Assembly: GCA_963741305.1 (NCBI GenBank)
Contig: CAVUHL010000003.1
Span: 1,550,001-1,614,000, forward strand
Direction of reading: 5' to 3'
From: DATMER01 sp963741305
Lineage (GTDB): Bacteria; Acidobacteriota; Thermoanaerobaculia; Multivoradales; UBA5704
Length of the DNA: 64,000 bases
Positions 18,613 through 28,208 of this stretch are shown here, one piece after another. The notes beneath the pieces are model-generated. The model saw nothing but the letters and a program-made list of their open reading frames with translations, did not search any database and was not told where the DNA came from. Each line of letters begins with the position of its first letter. The stretch's first letter is position 1. The position numbers were made by a program, and so were the translations under genes.

Positions 18613-20312
18613 CCGGTGAGAGCGAAGATCTCCCCGGCTGGATCGTCGTAGACACGCGGGAACCACCGCTGCCACTCGGGCGTCCTGGGGGGGCGGACCG
18701 CGCCCGGGCTCTTGCTCATCAGGAGGTGAGTCGCTCCCAGCTTCCGCAACTCGCGATGGAGGAGCGCCGGCCTGTCGACGAGAGGGAGGAGCCGGCGGTA
18801 GCTCGCCGGGCCGAGCCAGTCGCCGTACAGCGCTCCCTCGTAGAAGTACTTCATGTGCTCGGCGTTGAAGGCATAGGCGACAGAGGAGATCCGGTCGAGG
18901 TGGCGGACCGCGGGGTAGAGCGGCAGCTTGCGGGCTAGATAGACATCCCGCTCGGCCGCCGTGGTCGGCGGCGGCCCCTGCTTCACGATCCTGTAGCCTG
19001 CGTAGAGCCAACCCGGCAAGAAAACAAGCACGCAGACCGCTGTCAGCAGGGCCCGCTTCTCAATCTGGATCGAGCCGGCGAGGGCCAGGCTCACCAGGGG
19101 CAGGATGGGAACCAGATAACGGGAGTCCGGGGGAAGGAAGAGAAAGACGGCTCCCCAGACGAGAGGGATCGCAAGGAGGCGCCTCACCCGGGAATCCCGG
19201 AAGGCACCGGCGAGGAGCAGGGGTAGGCCCAGGAGGTAGAACGGCGAGAATGGCGGCTGTTGCCCCACGGCTGAGCGGTGGAAGACCACATCCCAAGGGA
19301 GGCGGACGAACCGGAGGAGGGCCTCGGGACCGACGACATCTGCGATGGGCTTGAGGATGACTGGATCCCAGGCGCTCGATCCGAAGACGCCGGGCAGGAA
19401 TGGGAAGATCGGGTTGCCGGTATGGGCTGCGATCCGGGCGTGCGTGGGGGCGAGCACCAGGAAGGACAGGAAGGCGAACAGAATAGGAGCTGACACCTTC
19501 CGGCGGGCGAGCGCCAACTCGACGAAAACGGCCGCCGCGAAGAAGAGCCCCAGGTACTTGACGCCCGCCGCCGAACCGGCGAATGCGGCGGCGAGCAGCA
19601 GCCAGCTTCTTTCGCCCGAATTACGGAAACTCCAGGCAGAGAAGAGAGCGCCGGTGACGAAGAGCGCCAGGAGCGGCTCGACGTAGGCCGTGCCGGCCAG
19701 GTGGGCGACGATCGGATTGCCCAGGTAGAGCGCCGCCGCGATCCAGCCTGCCTTCGGCGAGAAGGCCTTCTGCCCCCAGGCCACCAGGAGGCCGGCAGTC
19801 GCGGTGACCGCTACCAGCGCGACGAGATGGGTGGCAACATCGCCAGTACCGCCGGCCAGCAGAAGAGTCTCCGCGAAGAGCAGCTCTCCGAGCGCCGGGA
19901 ACACCGGGAAACGGATCGCTGGAGTAGGGGGAAGCCCCCCCGACTGCGCGAAGGCCCGGGCGAAGGGCAGGTGATACATGGTTTCGTCGAAGGCGGTCGG
20001 CGGATAGAGCGCAAGGACGAAGAGCGGCGCGAGCGCGATCAGCCGTAATCCCCATGGGCCCCACGGGCGCCAGGCGAAATGCGGGCGCTCCTGGTAGAAG
20101 GCGGCGGCATGGATCGCCACGATCAAGGCGATCAGGGCGCCGGGCCGTAGCTGGCCGAACGAGGCGAGCAGGAAACCGAGATGGGCGAGGAGGGCGAGCC
20201 CGAGCGCGATCCTGAGGGCGTGATGCTCGAGCTTGAACAGGGAGCCGGCTGCCCACGCGGTTGAGGCCAGGATGGCCAGGGCCAGCAGATGCGTGAAGAG
20301 CAGCTCGATCAA
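18582..20312 (-). CDS. GT-C family membrane glycosyltransferase
   Basis: The protein of about 576 aa has about 11 transmembrane segments. A first external loop carries YPPTAFDETMYHLPFARAFA, whose acidic residues fit the GT-C catalytic loop. A C-terminal exported domain follows. It probably transfers sugar from a polyprenyl carrier at the membrane. The start is taken as TTG 20312 because this gives a 4-bp TTGA overlap with the upstream gene; an ATG further up (20426) lies within that gene. The last ~10 codons are made of array-1 sequence, so the array seems to have extended into the gene end. Last gene of the five-gene operon. Confidence 0.75.
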   Translation of the reverse strand: MIELLFTHLLALAILASTAWAAGSLFKLEHHALRIALGLALLAHLGFLLASFGQLRPGALIALIVAIHAAAFYQERPHFAWRPWGPWGLRLIALAPLFVLALYPPTAFDETMYHLPFARAFAQSGGLPPTPAIRFPVFPALGELLFAETLLLAGGTGDVATHLVALVAVTATAGLLVAWGQKAFSPKAGWIAAALYLGNPIVAHLAGTAYVEPLLALFVTGALFSAWSFRNSGERSWLLLAAAFAGSAAGVKYLGLFFAAAVFVELALARRKVSAPILFAFLSFLVLAPTHARIAAHTGNPIFPFLPGVFGSSAWDPVILKPIADVVGPEALLRFVRLPWDVVFHRSAVGQQPPFSPFYLLGLPLLLAGAFRDSRVRRLLAIPLVWGAVFLFLPPDSRYLVPILPLVSLALAGSIQIEKRALLTAVCVLVFLPGWLYAGYRIVKQGPPPTTAAERDVYLARKLPLYPAVRHLDRISSVAYAFNAEHMKYFYEGALYGDWLGPASYRRLLPLVDRPALLHRELRKLGATHLLMSKSPGAVRPPRTPEWQRWFPRVYDDPAGEIFALTGAESPRTRSE

Positions 20313-20953
20313 TAGTTCAGCCGGCGGGCGATCCAGTCGCGAAAGGGGTTCGGCTTCTTGCCCGGAGAGTCGAAGGTATAGGCGAGCAGGATGCGTTCCC
20401 CTTGATCCGACAAGGTGATCCCGCAATGGAGCGTGCGTGCTCCGCGCATCACCAGCAGATCTCCGGCCTCGGCGGTGACGGCGCGGCGCGGGAAGATCGA
20501 GAAGACCTGGGGAACCGCGTAGAGAGGATAGAGAAGGAAACGCAGGAACCGCGTGAGCGCGGGGGAGATGAACTGCGTCTGCCCGCGGTTGGTGTTCTTG
20601 AGCGTCACCAGGGCCACGTAGGCATGGCCGTCCAGGTGCCAGCGGAAGCCGTGCTCCCGCCGTTCATAGGCCTGGACGCGCATCGACCTCTTGGAGCTTC
20701 CGAGGGGACGCAAGGCATGGCCCGCGAACTCCTCGGCCAGTGGACGGACCCGCCGGTCGCCGAGCGTTTCCACCTCGGAGAGCTTTTCGTGGATCTGGTC
20801 GCCGTCGATGACCCGGTAGCGTGGGCCCAGGCCGCCCCGGCCGTGCACCTCGGTGTAGAGGTCCTCGTGATCCTCGATCAGGCGGGCGATCCGGCTCAGC
20901 TCCTCGCCGGTAAGGAAACCCGGTACGTGACGGTAGGCTTCCATCTTCGTCAT
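20309..20953 (-). CDS. 2OG-Fe(II) oxygenase-like protein
   Basis: The 214-aa protein shows a jelly-roll pattern with an H-x-D-type motif (FRWHLDGHAYVALVTL) and a distal His followed by Arg (ARTLHCGITLSDQGERILL), as in 2-oxoglutarate/Fe(II) dioxygenases. Such enzymes hydroxylate or desaturate small molecules. The ATG at 20953 shares one base with the methyltransferase stop (TGATG), so translation is coupled. The substrate is unknown; its operon with a methyltransferase, epimerase and decarboxylase suggests modification of a sugar or amino-acid-derived product. Confidence 0.7.
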   Translation of the reverse strand: MTKMEAYRHVPGFLTGEELSRIARLIEDHEDLYTEVHGRGGLGPRYRVIDGDQIHEKLSEVETLGDRRVRPLAEEFAGHALRPLGSSKRSMRVQAYERREHGFRWHLDGHAYVALVTLKNTNRGQTQFISPALTRFLRFLLYPLYAVPQVFSIFPRRAVTAEAGDLLVMRGARTLHCGITLSDQGERILLAYTFDSPGKKPNPFRDWIARRLNY

Positions 20954-21765
20954 CAGGGCTTGTCCGCGACGACCGTCAGGAGATAGCCGAAGCGGCCCGG
21001 CCAGCGCCAGCGCGTCTCGGCATACTGGAAGGGCGCGAGGAAGAGAGGGCTCAGGCGGTAGAGGGGGATGTCCCGGGTGTAGAAGAAGAGGTCGGCCATG
21101 CGCAGAAGGCCCGGCAAGGTGAGGATGCCCGTGCGCTCGATCACCTTCAGGCCGGTCTGTTCGACGTCCCGGCGCAGCTCCCCGGCGCTGAACGACTTCT
21201 CCGGCGCGTAGAGGTACTGGCCGAAGGCGTCGAGGACCCGGACCATGAGCGGACGCAGGAAGAGGTCCCACTTGTGCGGCACGCCGATCACCGCCCGGCC
21301 GCCGGGTTTGAGCACGCGGTGGACCTCGCTGATGGCTTCGCGGTATTCGTCGATGTGCTCGATGGTCCCCATCGTGTAGACCGCGTCGAAGGAGCCGGTT
21401 GCGAACGGCAGCTCGCGGATGTCGGCGCGCAGGAGGGCCGGCGCATGGCCGTTCGATTTCGCATTGCGGCGCGCCCGGAAGGCCACCACGCGGGAGATGT
21501 CGAGCCCCACCACTTCCGCGCCCTGCTCGCGCATCCAGTCGAGGATGCGCGTGTTGAACGCCTCGTTCCAGAGGTCCAGCTTGAGGATGCGCTTGCCCCG
21601 CAGGCTCCCGAGGGAGCGTTCCAGGAGGGCGATCTCACAGCGGCGGTAGTACAGGGTGCTCGGTGCGGCGTGGAAATCGCGCACCGAGGCGGCGATCCGG
21701 TCCCAATCCCGGCGCTGCTGCTCGCGCAGGTCCCGGGTTGCTTCATCCCATCTCAACACGTCCAT
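20953..21765 (-). CDS. Class I SAM-dependent methyltransferase
   Basis: The 270-aa protein has a SAM-binding core: motif I LKLDLWNEAFNT (atypical, without GxGxG), motif II EVVGLDISRVVAFRAR, an acidic RADIRELPF segment, and motif IV FDAVYTMGTIEHIDEY, followed by VHRVLKPGGRAVIGVP. The motif-I change is unusual and may mean weak or altered SAM binding. The start overlaps the epimerase gene by 23 bp. It probably methylates the operon's product. Confidence 0.8.
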   Translation of the reverse strand: MDVLRWDEATRDLREQQRRDWDRIAASVRDFHAAPSTLYYRRCEIALLERSLGSLRGKRILKLDLWNEAFNTRILDWMREQGAEVVGLDISRVVAFRARRNAKSNGHAPALLRADIRELPFATGSFDAVYTMGTIEHIDEYREAISEVHRVLKPGGRAVIGVPHKWDLFLRPLMVRVLDAFGQYLYAPEKSFSAGELRRDVEQTGLKVIERTGILTLPGLLRMADLFFYTRDIPLYRLSPLFLAPFQYAETRWRWPGRFGYLLTVVADKP

Positions 21766-22624
21766 TTGCCGCCCTCAACCATTCGATCGTAAGAGATAGC
21801 CCCTCGGCAAGAGGGAGGGGATGGTAGTCCAGATCCTGCCGCGCTCTGTCGGAGCTGAAGCGCCATTCACGGAGAAGCACCTGGACGGCGGTAGTGTAAC
21901 CGCTTCCAGTGTCGGATTTCCTCATCAGATCGGCGATCCGTGCCATGGCCAGCGCCGGTCCGGCAGGCAGCGAGAGCGTGGCGATGGGCCGGAGGCCGGC
22001 GAGCGACAGGACGAGCCGGCCGAAGTCCCGGGGCGCGGTCTCTTCGCCGCCCAGCAAGTACTCCTCTCCCACGGCGCCGCGCCGCTCGGCGGCCAGGAGG
22101 CCGCGGACCACGTCGTCCACATACACCAGGTTGCGCGCCTGCCTGCCTCCAGCCACGACCAGCACGAGGCGCTGGCGCAGGAGGCGGCGGATCTCCGAGG
22201 TGATCCGGTTGGGGTGGGAAGGATCGTCCGGGCCGAAGACGATCGTCGGGCAGACGATGACCGCCTGCAATCCTTCGAGCTGCCGGATTTCCCGTACGGC
22301 GCGCGCCTTGGACTCCGCGTAGGCACCGAAAGACCCTTGAAAGGCCGTCGAGACATGGACGAACCGTCCCACCCCGGCTTCCAGGGACCGCCGGGCCAGC
22401 TCGATCGTGGCGCGGACGTTGACCTCTTCCATGTCGCGGATCCGGACGCGGGGATGGTTGCGGACGGCGGCGAGGTGGAAGACCGAGTCCCCAGCCGCGA
22501 GCAGGGGAACGTATGAGGACGGATCGCGAATGGAGAGGGCCACGACCTCGCGGCCTTCATTGCGAAGAGCCCGGACCAGGTGACGTCCCAGGAATCCGGA
22601 GGCTCCGGTGACCAGGGCTCTCAG
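21743..22624 (-). CDS. NAD-dependent epimerase/dehydratase, probable CTG start
   Basis: The 293-aa short-chain-dehydrogenase-fold protein has the Rossmann motif VTGASGFLGRHL right at the N terminus and AAVRNHPRVRIRDMEEVNVRAT, then VHVSTA, and a YAESK-type YxxxK pair (GAYAESKARA). The first ATG or GTG lies too far inside: starting at GTG 22543 would lose the nucleotide-binding motif. The frame is open from CTG 22624, which overlaps the decarboxylase stop as CTGA and has GGAGG five bases upstream. A CTG start is therefore the best reading. Such enzymes act on nucleotide sugars or similar alcohols. Confidence 0.8.
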   Translation of the reverse strand: MRALVTGASGFLGRHLVRALRNEGREVVALSIRDPSSYVPLLAAGDSVFHLAAVRNHPRVRIRDMEEVNVRATIELARRSLEAGVGRFVHVSTAFQGSFGAYAESKARAVREIRQLEGLQAVIVCPTIVFGPDDPSHPNRITSEIRRLLRQRLVLVVAGGRQARNLVYVDDVVRGLLAAERRGAVGEEYLLGGEETAPRDFGRLVLSLAGLRPIATLSLPAGPALAMARIADLMRKSDTGSGYTTAVQVLLREWRFSSDRARQDLDYHPLPLAEGLSLTIEWLRAANGRVEMG

Positions 22625-23880
22625 AGATCCTCCACGCCTGCCGCCCGCCGGACCAGCCGGATCGTCCCAGCCGTTTCGAGCAGATAGACCGGAGGCGAGA
22701 GCCCCGCGTAGGAGCTGGCGCGGGAGATCGAGTAAGCCCCCGCGTCGCAGAAGGCAATGCCGTCGCCGGGCGCGAGCGGCGGCAGGCGGCGGTGCATGTC
22801 GAGCACGTCGAGGGTGTTCAACGTACAGCCGGACAGGTTCCAGAAGCGCTCCGCCGTTTCCTTTCCTTTTTCGGATAGGGGAAGGATGCGCCGGGCGAAG
22901 AGCAGGGGCGACTCGGGCAGGTGGTTACGGCTGGCGTCCAGGAACAGCCAGTTCCCCCGGATTGCGCGGACGCGGGTGATGAGCACTGCCGCATCGCCCA
23001 CGATTGCCCGCCCCGGCTCGGCCGCGAGGGTAGGCAGATCCGAATCGACCAGCTCACGGAAGCGCGCTCCCAGCTGGGCGGCGAACGACTCAAGGTTTCT
23101 CGAGGAAGGGACGAGACGGTCCCGCAGCCGTCCGATCACATGGCGAGGCCCCACCCGCTTCAAGGTAGGCGAAGGAATGCCGCCGCCGAGGTTGACTTCA
23201 CGGATTGTTGGCAGGCGCTTCAGGAGACCCAGGACTCCGCGGAAGACACGCGTGAAACCGTCGAGCGACGACTGCTGGGTACCCAGGTAGAAATTCAGCG
23301 CCGCCGGCTCCAGCCAGGGCGACGCCTCTGCCCGGCGCGCGGCCTCGACGATCTCGTCCGCGTCGAGCCCCAGCCGGCGGTTGAGACGGCCGAGAGGGGA
23401 GAGGCCCGCCGCGCCTCGCAATCGGAAAGAGACCCGGACCGGCCGGCCGGCGCGGGCCGCCGCGGCTTCGAGCTTCGCCAGGTCATCCGGGTGATGGACG
23501 TGGAAGAGCGCGACCCCGAGCCCGAGCGCCGCTTCCAGCTCTTCCGGCGTGAGGACGGGGCGCGCGTAGGCGATCCGCTCGGGCGGAAAGCCGCAGCGGA
23601 CCGCGAGAGCCGCCTCGGCGGCGTGGCTCGCCAGCAGATGGCTGCCGAGGCCGCTCATGGTTTCGAGCACGGCCGTCTCGCGGTTGGTCTTGGCACAGTA
23701 GCGCAGGACCGTCCCCGGTCCTGCTGTGGCGAGCCCCCGCTCCAGGGCCTGGTAGTTGGCCCGCAGGCGGGATTCGCTCATCAGGAAAAAGGGCGTGCCA
23801 AGCCGTTCCGCCAGCTCCGCGAGCGCCACTCCTTCCATGCGAAGCGCGCCGCCGGAGTAGTCGAGGAAGGGCTCTTTCAT
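22621..23880 (-). CDS. PLP-dependent decarboxylase of the ornithine/diaminopimelate (fold III) family
   Basis: The 419-aa protein has the PLP-binding Lys in RYCAKTNRET (~60), a Gly-rich phosphate-binding loop NLGGGIPSP (~225), EPGRAIVGDA (~285), and the C-terminal active-site Cys/Tyr region with CDAGAYSISRASSYAG. This is the layout of diaminopimelate decarboxylase (LysA) and related enzymes. The substrate may be an amino acid or a nucleotide-linked compound. It is the first gene of the five-gene operon, all on the minus strand and nearly all overlapping. Confidence 0.82.
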   Translation of the reverse strand: MKEPFLDYSGGALRMEGVALAELAERLGTPFFLMSESRLRANYQALERGLATAGPGTVLRYCAKTNRETAVLETMSGLGSHLLASHAAEAALAVRCGFPPERIAYARPVLTPEELEAALGLGVALFHVHHPDDLAKLEAAAARAGRPVRVSFRLRGAAGLSPLGRLNRRLGLDADEIVEAARRAEASPWLEPAALNFYLGTQQSSLDGFTRVFRGVLGLLKRLPTIREVNLGGGIPSPTLKRVGPRHVIGRLRDRLVPSSRNLESFAAQLGARFRELVDSDLPTLAAEPGRAIVGDAAVLITRVRAIRGNWLFLDASRNHLPESPLLFARRILPLSEKGKETAERFWNLSGCTLNTLDVLDMHRRLPPLAPGDGIAFCDAGAYSISRASSYAGLSPPVYLLETAGTIRLVRRAAGVEDL

Positions 23881-23910
23881 GGCCGCGAGAGCCTATCCGT
23901 TTTTTCCCCC

Positions 23911-23975
23911 CTGGGACCGCCGGCATCCTGCCGGCCAGTAACCAAAAAAGGCCGGCAGGATGCCGGCGGTCCCAG
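23911..23975. repeat. Perfect 26-bp inverted repeat (REP-like palindrome)
   Basis: CTGGGACCGCCGGCATCCTG... (23911-23936) is perfectly complementary to the sequence at 23950-23975, with a 13-nt A-rich loop. It lies between divergent genes, so it is not their terminator. A related word (GGGAGCGCCGGCGTCCCGCC) is at 51214, which suggests a dispersed family. Confidence 0.75.
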
Positions 23976-24025
23976 GGAAAAGCCTCTGCTATCCTCCTGG
24001 CAAGAGTCTGCCGAAAGGAGCTGCC

Positions 24026-26296
24026 GTGCCCAGGGTCGTTCGTCTCTGCTTCCTTCTCTTTTTGCTGCCGGCCATTGCCCGGCCGGCGGACCAGCCTCCC
24101 CGACCTCTCGAAGGGCGCGGGCTCGACAACCTGACCGCGTTCACGCGGTTGTTGGGCTACGTCCAGTACTTCCATCCCGGCGACGCGGCGGCGGATACGA
24201 ACTGGAACGCTTTCGCCATCCATGCCGTGAAGGAAGTGGAGGGGGCGAAGAGCCCGGAGGATCTCGCGAAGAGGCTGGAGGATCTCTTCCGGCCGGTGGC
24301 GCCCACCGTCCAGGTGTTTCCCACTGGCAAGGCTCCGGAAAAGCCTCGCGAGCTGCTGCCCGGCCCGGGCGATCCCTGGATCGTCGCCTGGCAGCACCTG
24401 GGCGTGGGGACGGCGCATCCGCGGTCGATCTACACCAGCAAGCGGGTAGACAGCAGGACGCCTGTGTTCGACGGCGCGGCCACCCTGGGGCAGCAGATCG
24501 AGCCGGGGCTCGTGGCCGGCCGCAAGGTCCGCTTTCGGGCCTGGCTCCGCACCGAGGGGTTCGGCCAGCACGGCGGGGTCGGGCTGTGGGCGCAGGGGTG
24601 GAACGAAGACGGCGACGAGATGGGGATGTCCATGGAGGACAGGCCGTTCCGCGGCGCCGAGTGGCAGGAATTCGAGATCGCCGGCGAGATGGCGGAGAAG
24701 GTCACGAGCTTCTACGCGGGCGTCACTTTCCAGGGCGGCGGACGCGGCTGGGTCGAGAACGCCGTCCTCGAAGCTGCCCGTCCCGACGGCACCTGGGAGG
24801 CCGTTCCCCTGAAGAACCCGGGATTCGAGGAAGAGGACGCCGCGGCGAAAGGCCGGCCCGCGGGCTGGATGTGGACGGATCGCAAGGAGAATCACGAGAT
24901 CGCGCTCGTCCCGGGCTGCCGCGAAGGCGGCTGCGTGTCGCTCGCCGGCAAGGAGGTCGCGCCGCCGAAGCTCCCGCCACCGGCTGAGGCCTTCGAGGCG
25001 AGTATCAGCGAGATGGGCGGCGGCGTCTCCTGCCGCGTGCCAGTCACGCTCTATCTGAATGCCGAGGGCAAGACCGTGCCCGCGTCCCATGGCTGGAATC
25101 CGCCCGCCACCGGTGGATGGCAGCCGTCCGGCAACGACCGCGCAACCCGGCTGGCGGACGTGGCCCTCGCCTGGAACGTGTTCCAGCACTTCTACCCGTA
25201 TTTCGACGTGGTCGAGACGGATTGGCCCGCGGCCCTGCGGGAAGCGTTGACCTCGGCCGCGGTCGACCGGGACGAGATGGCTTTCTTCGACACCTTGAGG
25301 CTGCTCGTGGCCCGGCTCCACGACGGGCACGGCAACGTGGGCCTGCTGTCGCAGAGCTGGGAAAAGTACGCCGCGCTGCCGCTGGCCCTGAGATGGATCG
25401 AGGACAATCCCCCGGTCCTGGCGGTCGCCGCCGTCGTGCCCGGCAAGGCGGACCGCATCCGTCCCGGCGACGTCGTCCTGTCGCTCGACGGCGTGCCCGC
25501 GGCCGAGGCGCTCGCGAAGCGCGAGCGGCTGATCTCCGGCGCGACCCCGCAGTGGATCCGGTGGAACGCGGTCAACCGCCTCGTCCGGGGCCTCGGCGGC
25601 GAATCGGCCAGGCTGAAGATCCAGCCCGCCGCGGGAGAGCCGTACGAAGTCTCCCTGACCTACGAGGTCAAGTTTCCCTATCCCGAAGAGCCCCGGCCGG
25701 AGAAGATCTCCGAGATCCGTCCCGGCATCTGGTACGTGGACATCGGCCGCATCGAAGACGGCGACTTCAACGCCGCGGTGGCGAAGCTCGCCGAGGCGAA
25801 AGGCGTGATCTTCGACCTGCGCGGCTACCCGGCCAAGCTCTCGCCCGTGGTGCTGCAGCACCTGACGGATACGCCGGTCACCAGCGCCCGCTGGAACGTC
25901 CCCATCGTGACCCGTCCCGACCGCCAGGGGATGGAGTTTCAATTCTCGAACTGGACCCTGGAGCCGCGGCAGCCGCGCATCCGGGGGAAGGTGGCATTCC
26001 TGACCGACGGCCGCGCCATCAGCTACGCCGAGACCTACATGGGGATCGTCGAGCACTACAAGCTGGCCCAGATCGTGGGCGGCCCCACCGCGGGCACGAA
26101 CGGCAACATCAACCCGTTCGACCTGCCCGGCGGCTACTCGTTTTCCTGGACGGGGATGAAGGTGCTCAAGCACGACGGCTCGCAGCATCACGGCATCGGC
26201 ATCCTGCCGACCGTCCCCGTGGCGCGGACGCTGAAGGGTGTGCGGGAGGGGAGGGACGAGGTGCTGGAGAAGGGGATCGAAATAGTGAGCGATTGA
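24026..26296 (+). CDS. Exported S41-family (tail-specific/tricorn-like) peptidase
   Basis: The protein of about 756 aa starts at GTG 24026, with an AAAGGAG ribosome site and a hydrophobic signal (VVRLCFLLFLLPAIARPA). The N-terminal ~400 residues are unrecognised. A PDZ-like segment (GDVVLSLDGVPAAEAL) precedes an S41 core: VIFDLRGYP, then FLTDGRAISYAETYMGIV with the candidate nucleophile Ser, and GGPTAGTNGNINPFDLPGG. Proteases of this family cut C-terminal tails of exported proteins. One base separates it from the next gene, so they are likely co-transcribed. Confidence 0.82.
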   Translation: MPRVVRLCFLLFLLPAIARPADQPPRPLEGRGLDNLTAFTRLLGYVQYFHPGDAAADTNWNAFAIHAVKEVEGAKSPEDLAKRLEDLFRPVAPTVQVFPTGKAPEKPRELLPGPGDPWIVAWQHLGVGTAHPRSIYTSKRVDSRTPVFDGAATLGQQIEPGLVAGRKVRFRAWLRTEGFGQHGGVGLWAQGWNEDGDEMGMSMEDRPFRGAEWQEFEIAGEMAEKVTSFYAGVTFQGGGRGWVENAVLEAARPDGTWEAVPLKNPGFEEEDAAAKGRPAGWMWTDRKENHEIALVPGCREGGCVSLAGKEVAPPKLPPPAEAFEASISEMGGGVSCRVPVTLYLNAEGKTVPASHGWNPPATGGWQPSGNDRATRLADVALAWNVFQHFYPYFDVVETDWPAALREALTSAAVDRDEMAFFDTLRLLVARLHDGHGNVGLLSQSWEKYAALPLALRWIEDNPPVLAVAAVVPGKADRIRPGDVVLSLDGVPAAEALAKRERLISGATPQWIRWNAVNRLVRGLGGESARLKIQPAAGEPYEVSLTYEVKFPYPEEPRPEKISEIRPGIWYVDIGRIEDGDFNAAVAKLAEAKGVIFDLRGYPAKLSPVVLQHLTDTPVTSARWNVPIVTRPDRQGMEFQFSNWTLEPRQPRIRGKVAFLTDGRAISYAETYMGIVEHYKLAQIVGGPTAGTNGNINPFDLPGGYSFSWTGMKVLKHDGSQHHGIGILPTVPVARTLKGVREGRDEVLEKGIEIVSD

Positions 26297-26297
26297 G

Positions 26298-28208
26298 ATG
26301 CACAGGCTCATCCTTCTTCCGCTCGCTCCGGTACTGGCTCTGCTTCTGAGCCAGGCCCCGCACCTGACGGAAAGCGAGCGGATCGCCCGCGATCTCACCG
26401 CACTGGACATCCCTGTCACCCGCGGCGCCGCGCCCGGCTACGTCGAGGACCGTGCCTGCGCCGTCTGCCACAAGCAGATCGCCGATTCCTACCGGCCCAA
26501 GGGCATGGCGCGGGCGTTCTTCCGTCCGCGGCCTTCGACCGACATCGAGGATTTCTCCGCTCCTCCCTTCTTCCACGCCCCGTCGCGCCAGCACCTCCAG
26601 ATCGTCCGTCAGGCAGAGCGGCTGGTCTTCCGCCGCTGGCAGACGGACGCGGCGGGCCGTCCCATCCATCTCTTCGAACGGGAGGTCGATTGGATCCTGG
26701 GTTCAGGCAACAACGCCCGGACCTACCTCTACCGCACCCCGTCGGGAGAGATGTTCCAGCTTCCGCTCGCCTGGTACACCCAGACGCGGAGCTGGGGGAT
26801 GCCGCCCGGCTATGACCGGCCCGACCATGAGGGCGTGCTGCGGCGGGTGCGCAGGGAGTGCCTGTTCTGCCACGACGCCTATCCCGAGATGCCGGCCGGC
26901 GCCGACGCGCCGGGCATGCCCCAGGCCTTTCCGGCCGAGCTTCCCGAGGGGCTGGGCTGTCAGCGCTGCCACGGTCCGGGGGCGGAGCACGTCTGGCTCG
27001 CGACCGGAGGCATGGGCCCGGCTGAGGAGATCCGCGCCGCGATCTTCAACTCAGGCCGGCTGCCGAAGGCTCGGCAGGACGAGGTCTGCATGACCTGCCA
27101 TCTGCAGCCGTCGGTCGCGTTGCCGGGCCTGCGCCGGTTCGGCCGCGAGGATTTCTCCTACCGGGCGGGTGAGCCGCTGTCCGATTACCTGGTCCAGGTC
27201 GACGTGGAGGAGGAGGGGCAGGCCCCGTCGGAGCGCTTCGAGATCAACCATCACGCCTACCGGCTCAGGCAGAGCCGCTGCTTCCTGGAGAGCGGAGGAG
27301 GAGTCGGCTGCCTGGACTGCCACGATCCCCACCGTGTCGTGCCCAAGGAGGAGATGAAGGCGCTCGTGGACGGCGCCTGCCAGGGATGCCACGCGAGCCT
27401 GCCCGCTGGACACACCAGGAACGATTGCGCCTCCTGCCACATGCCGCGCCGGCGGACCCAGGACGTGGTCCAGGTGCTGATGACCGATCACCGCATCCAG
27501 CGCGGGCCGGGAGGTCCGGAGCTGCTGGCACCGCTTGCTGAGCGGGACCCGGTGTTGACCGAGCTGAAGATCCTGGAAGGAGGGCCCAAGGGGGCTCTCG
27601 CCGAGATCTACCGCGCCGCCGCCGTGGTCCGCGCCGTGGGGAGCCACGATGCGACGCGCTTCCTGGAGAAGAAGCTGGCCGAAGTCCAGCTGCCCGAGCC
27701 CGACCCCTGGCTCGATCTGGTCCAGGCACAGCTCCAGCAGCGGCGTTTCGCCGAGGCCGAGGTCACGCTCGCTGTGCTGCGGGAACGCCGGCCGGACGAT
27801 CTCCTTCTCCTGGAGTGGCTGGCCCTGGCCCGGGCCGGTCAGGGCAAGCTGGACGAGGCGATCGAGCTCACGCGCAGCGCCCTGGCCCGTGGCTCCAACC
27901 GCGTTGAAGGGGAGTACAACCTGGGCCGGATGCTCGCTGCGAAAGGCCATCACGAGGAGGCCGCGGTACATCTGGCCCGCGCCGTGGCGCTGAAGCCGAA
28001 CCTGGTGGCCGGCTGGTTCCATCTGGGGGAGGTGCGGGCGGCGCAGGGGCGGAGGAAGGAGGCGGCGGAGTGCTACGAGCGGGCTTTGGCGGTGGATCCG
28101 ACGTTCGAGCGGGCGGCGGCGGCGTTGAGGACCCTCACCCCCGACCCCTCTCCCACCCGCACTCCCATCCCCCGGGAGAGGGGCGCCCCCTCCCGCCCTG
28201 AAGAGTAA
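26298..28208 (+). CDS. Exported seven-haem c-type cytochrome with C-terminal TPRs
   Basis: The 636-aa protein has a signal peptide, seven CxxCH haem-attachment motifs (CAVCH, CLFCH, CQRCH, CMTCH, CLDCH, CQGCH, CASCH) spread over residues ~50-390, and TPR repeats at ~400-610 (for example AEVTLAVLRERRPDDLLLL). It is probably a periplasmic electron carrier in a protein complex; haem attachment by the cytochrome c maturation system is expected for such motifs. The last ~26 residues come from a palindromic intergenic element, so the native C terminus has been extended. Confidence 0.85.
   Translation: MHRLILLPLAPVLALLLSQAPHLTESERIARDLTALDIPVTRGAAPGYVEDRACAVCHKQIADSYRPKGMARAFFRPRPSTDIEDFSAPPFFHAPSRQHLQIVRQAERLVFRRWQTDAAGRPIHLFEREVDWILGSGNNARTYLYRTPSGEMFQLPLAWYTQTRSWGMPPGYDRPDHEGVLRRVRRECLFCHDAYPEMPAGADAPGMPQAFPAELPEGLGCQRCHGPGAEHVWLATGGMGPAEEIRAAIFNSGRLPKARQDEVCMTCHLQPSVALPGLRRFGREDFSYRAGEPLSDYLVQVDVEEEGQAPSERFEINHHAYRLRQSRCFLESGGGVGCLDCHDPHRVVPKEEMKALVDGACQGCHASLPAGHTRNDCASCHMPRRRTQDVVQVLMTDHRIQRGPGGPELLAPLAERDPVLTELKILEGGPKGALAEIYRAAAVVRAVGSHDATRFLEKKLAEVQLPEPDPWLDLVQAQLQQRRFAEAEVTLAVLRERRPDDLLLLEWLALARAGQGKLDEAIELTRSALARGSNRVEGEYNLGRMLAAKGHHEEAAVHLARAVALKPNLVAGWFHLGEVRAAQGRRKEAAECYERALAVDPTFERAAAALRTLTPDPSPTRTPIPRERGAPSRPEE

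Noticed and set aside
18138..18655. Several overlapping frames with FARVQSH-type heptads in array 1
   Set aside because: They occur on both strands, and the 20-bp unit at 18488 breaks the frame, so no single protein covers the array.
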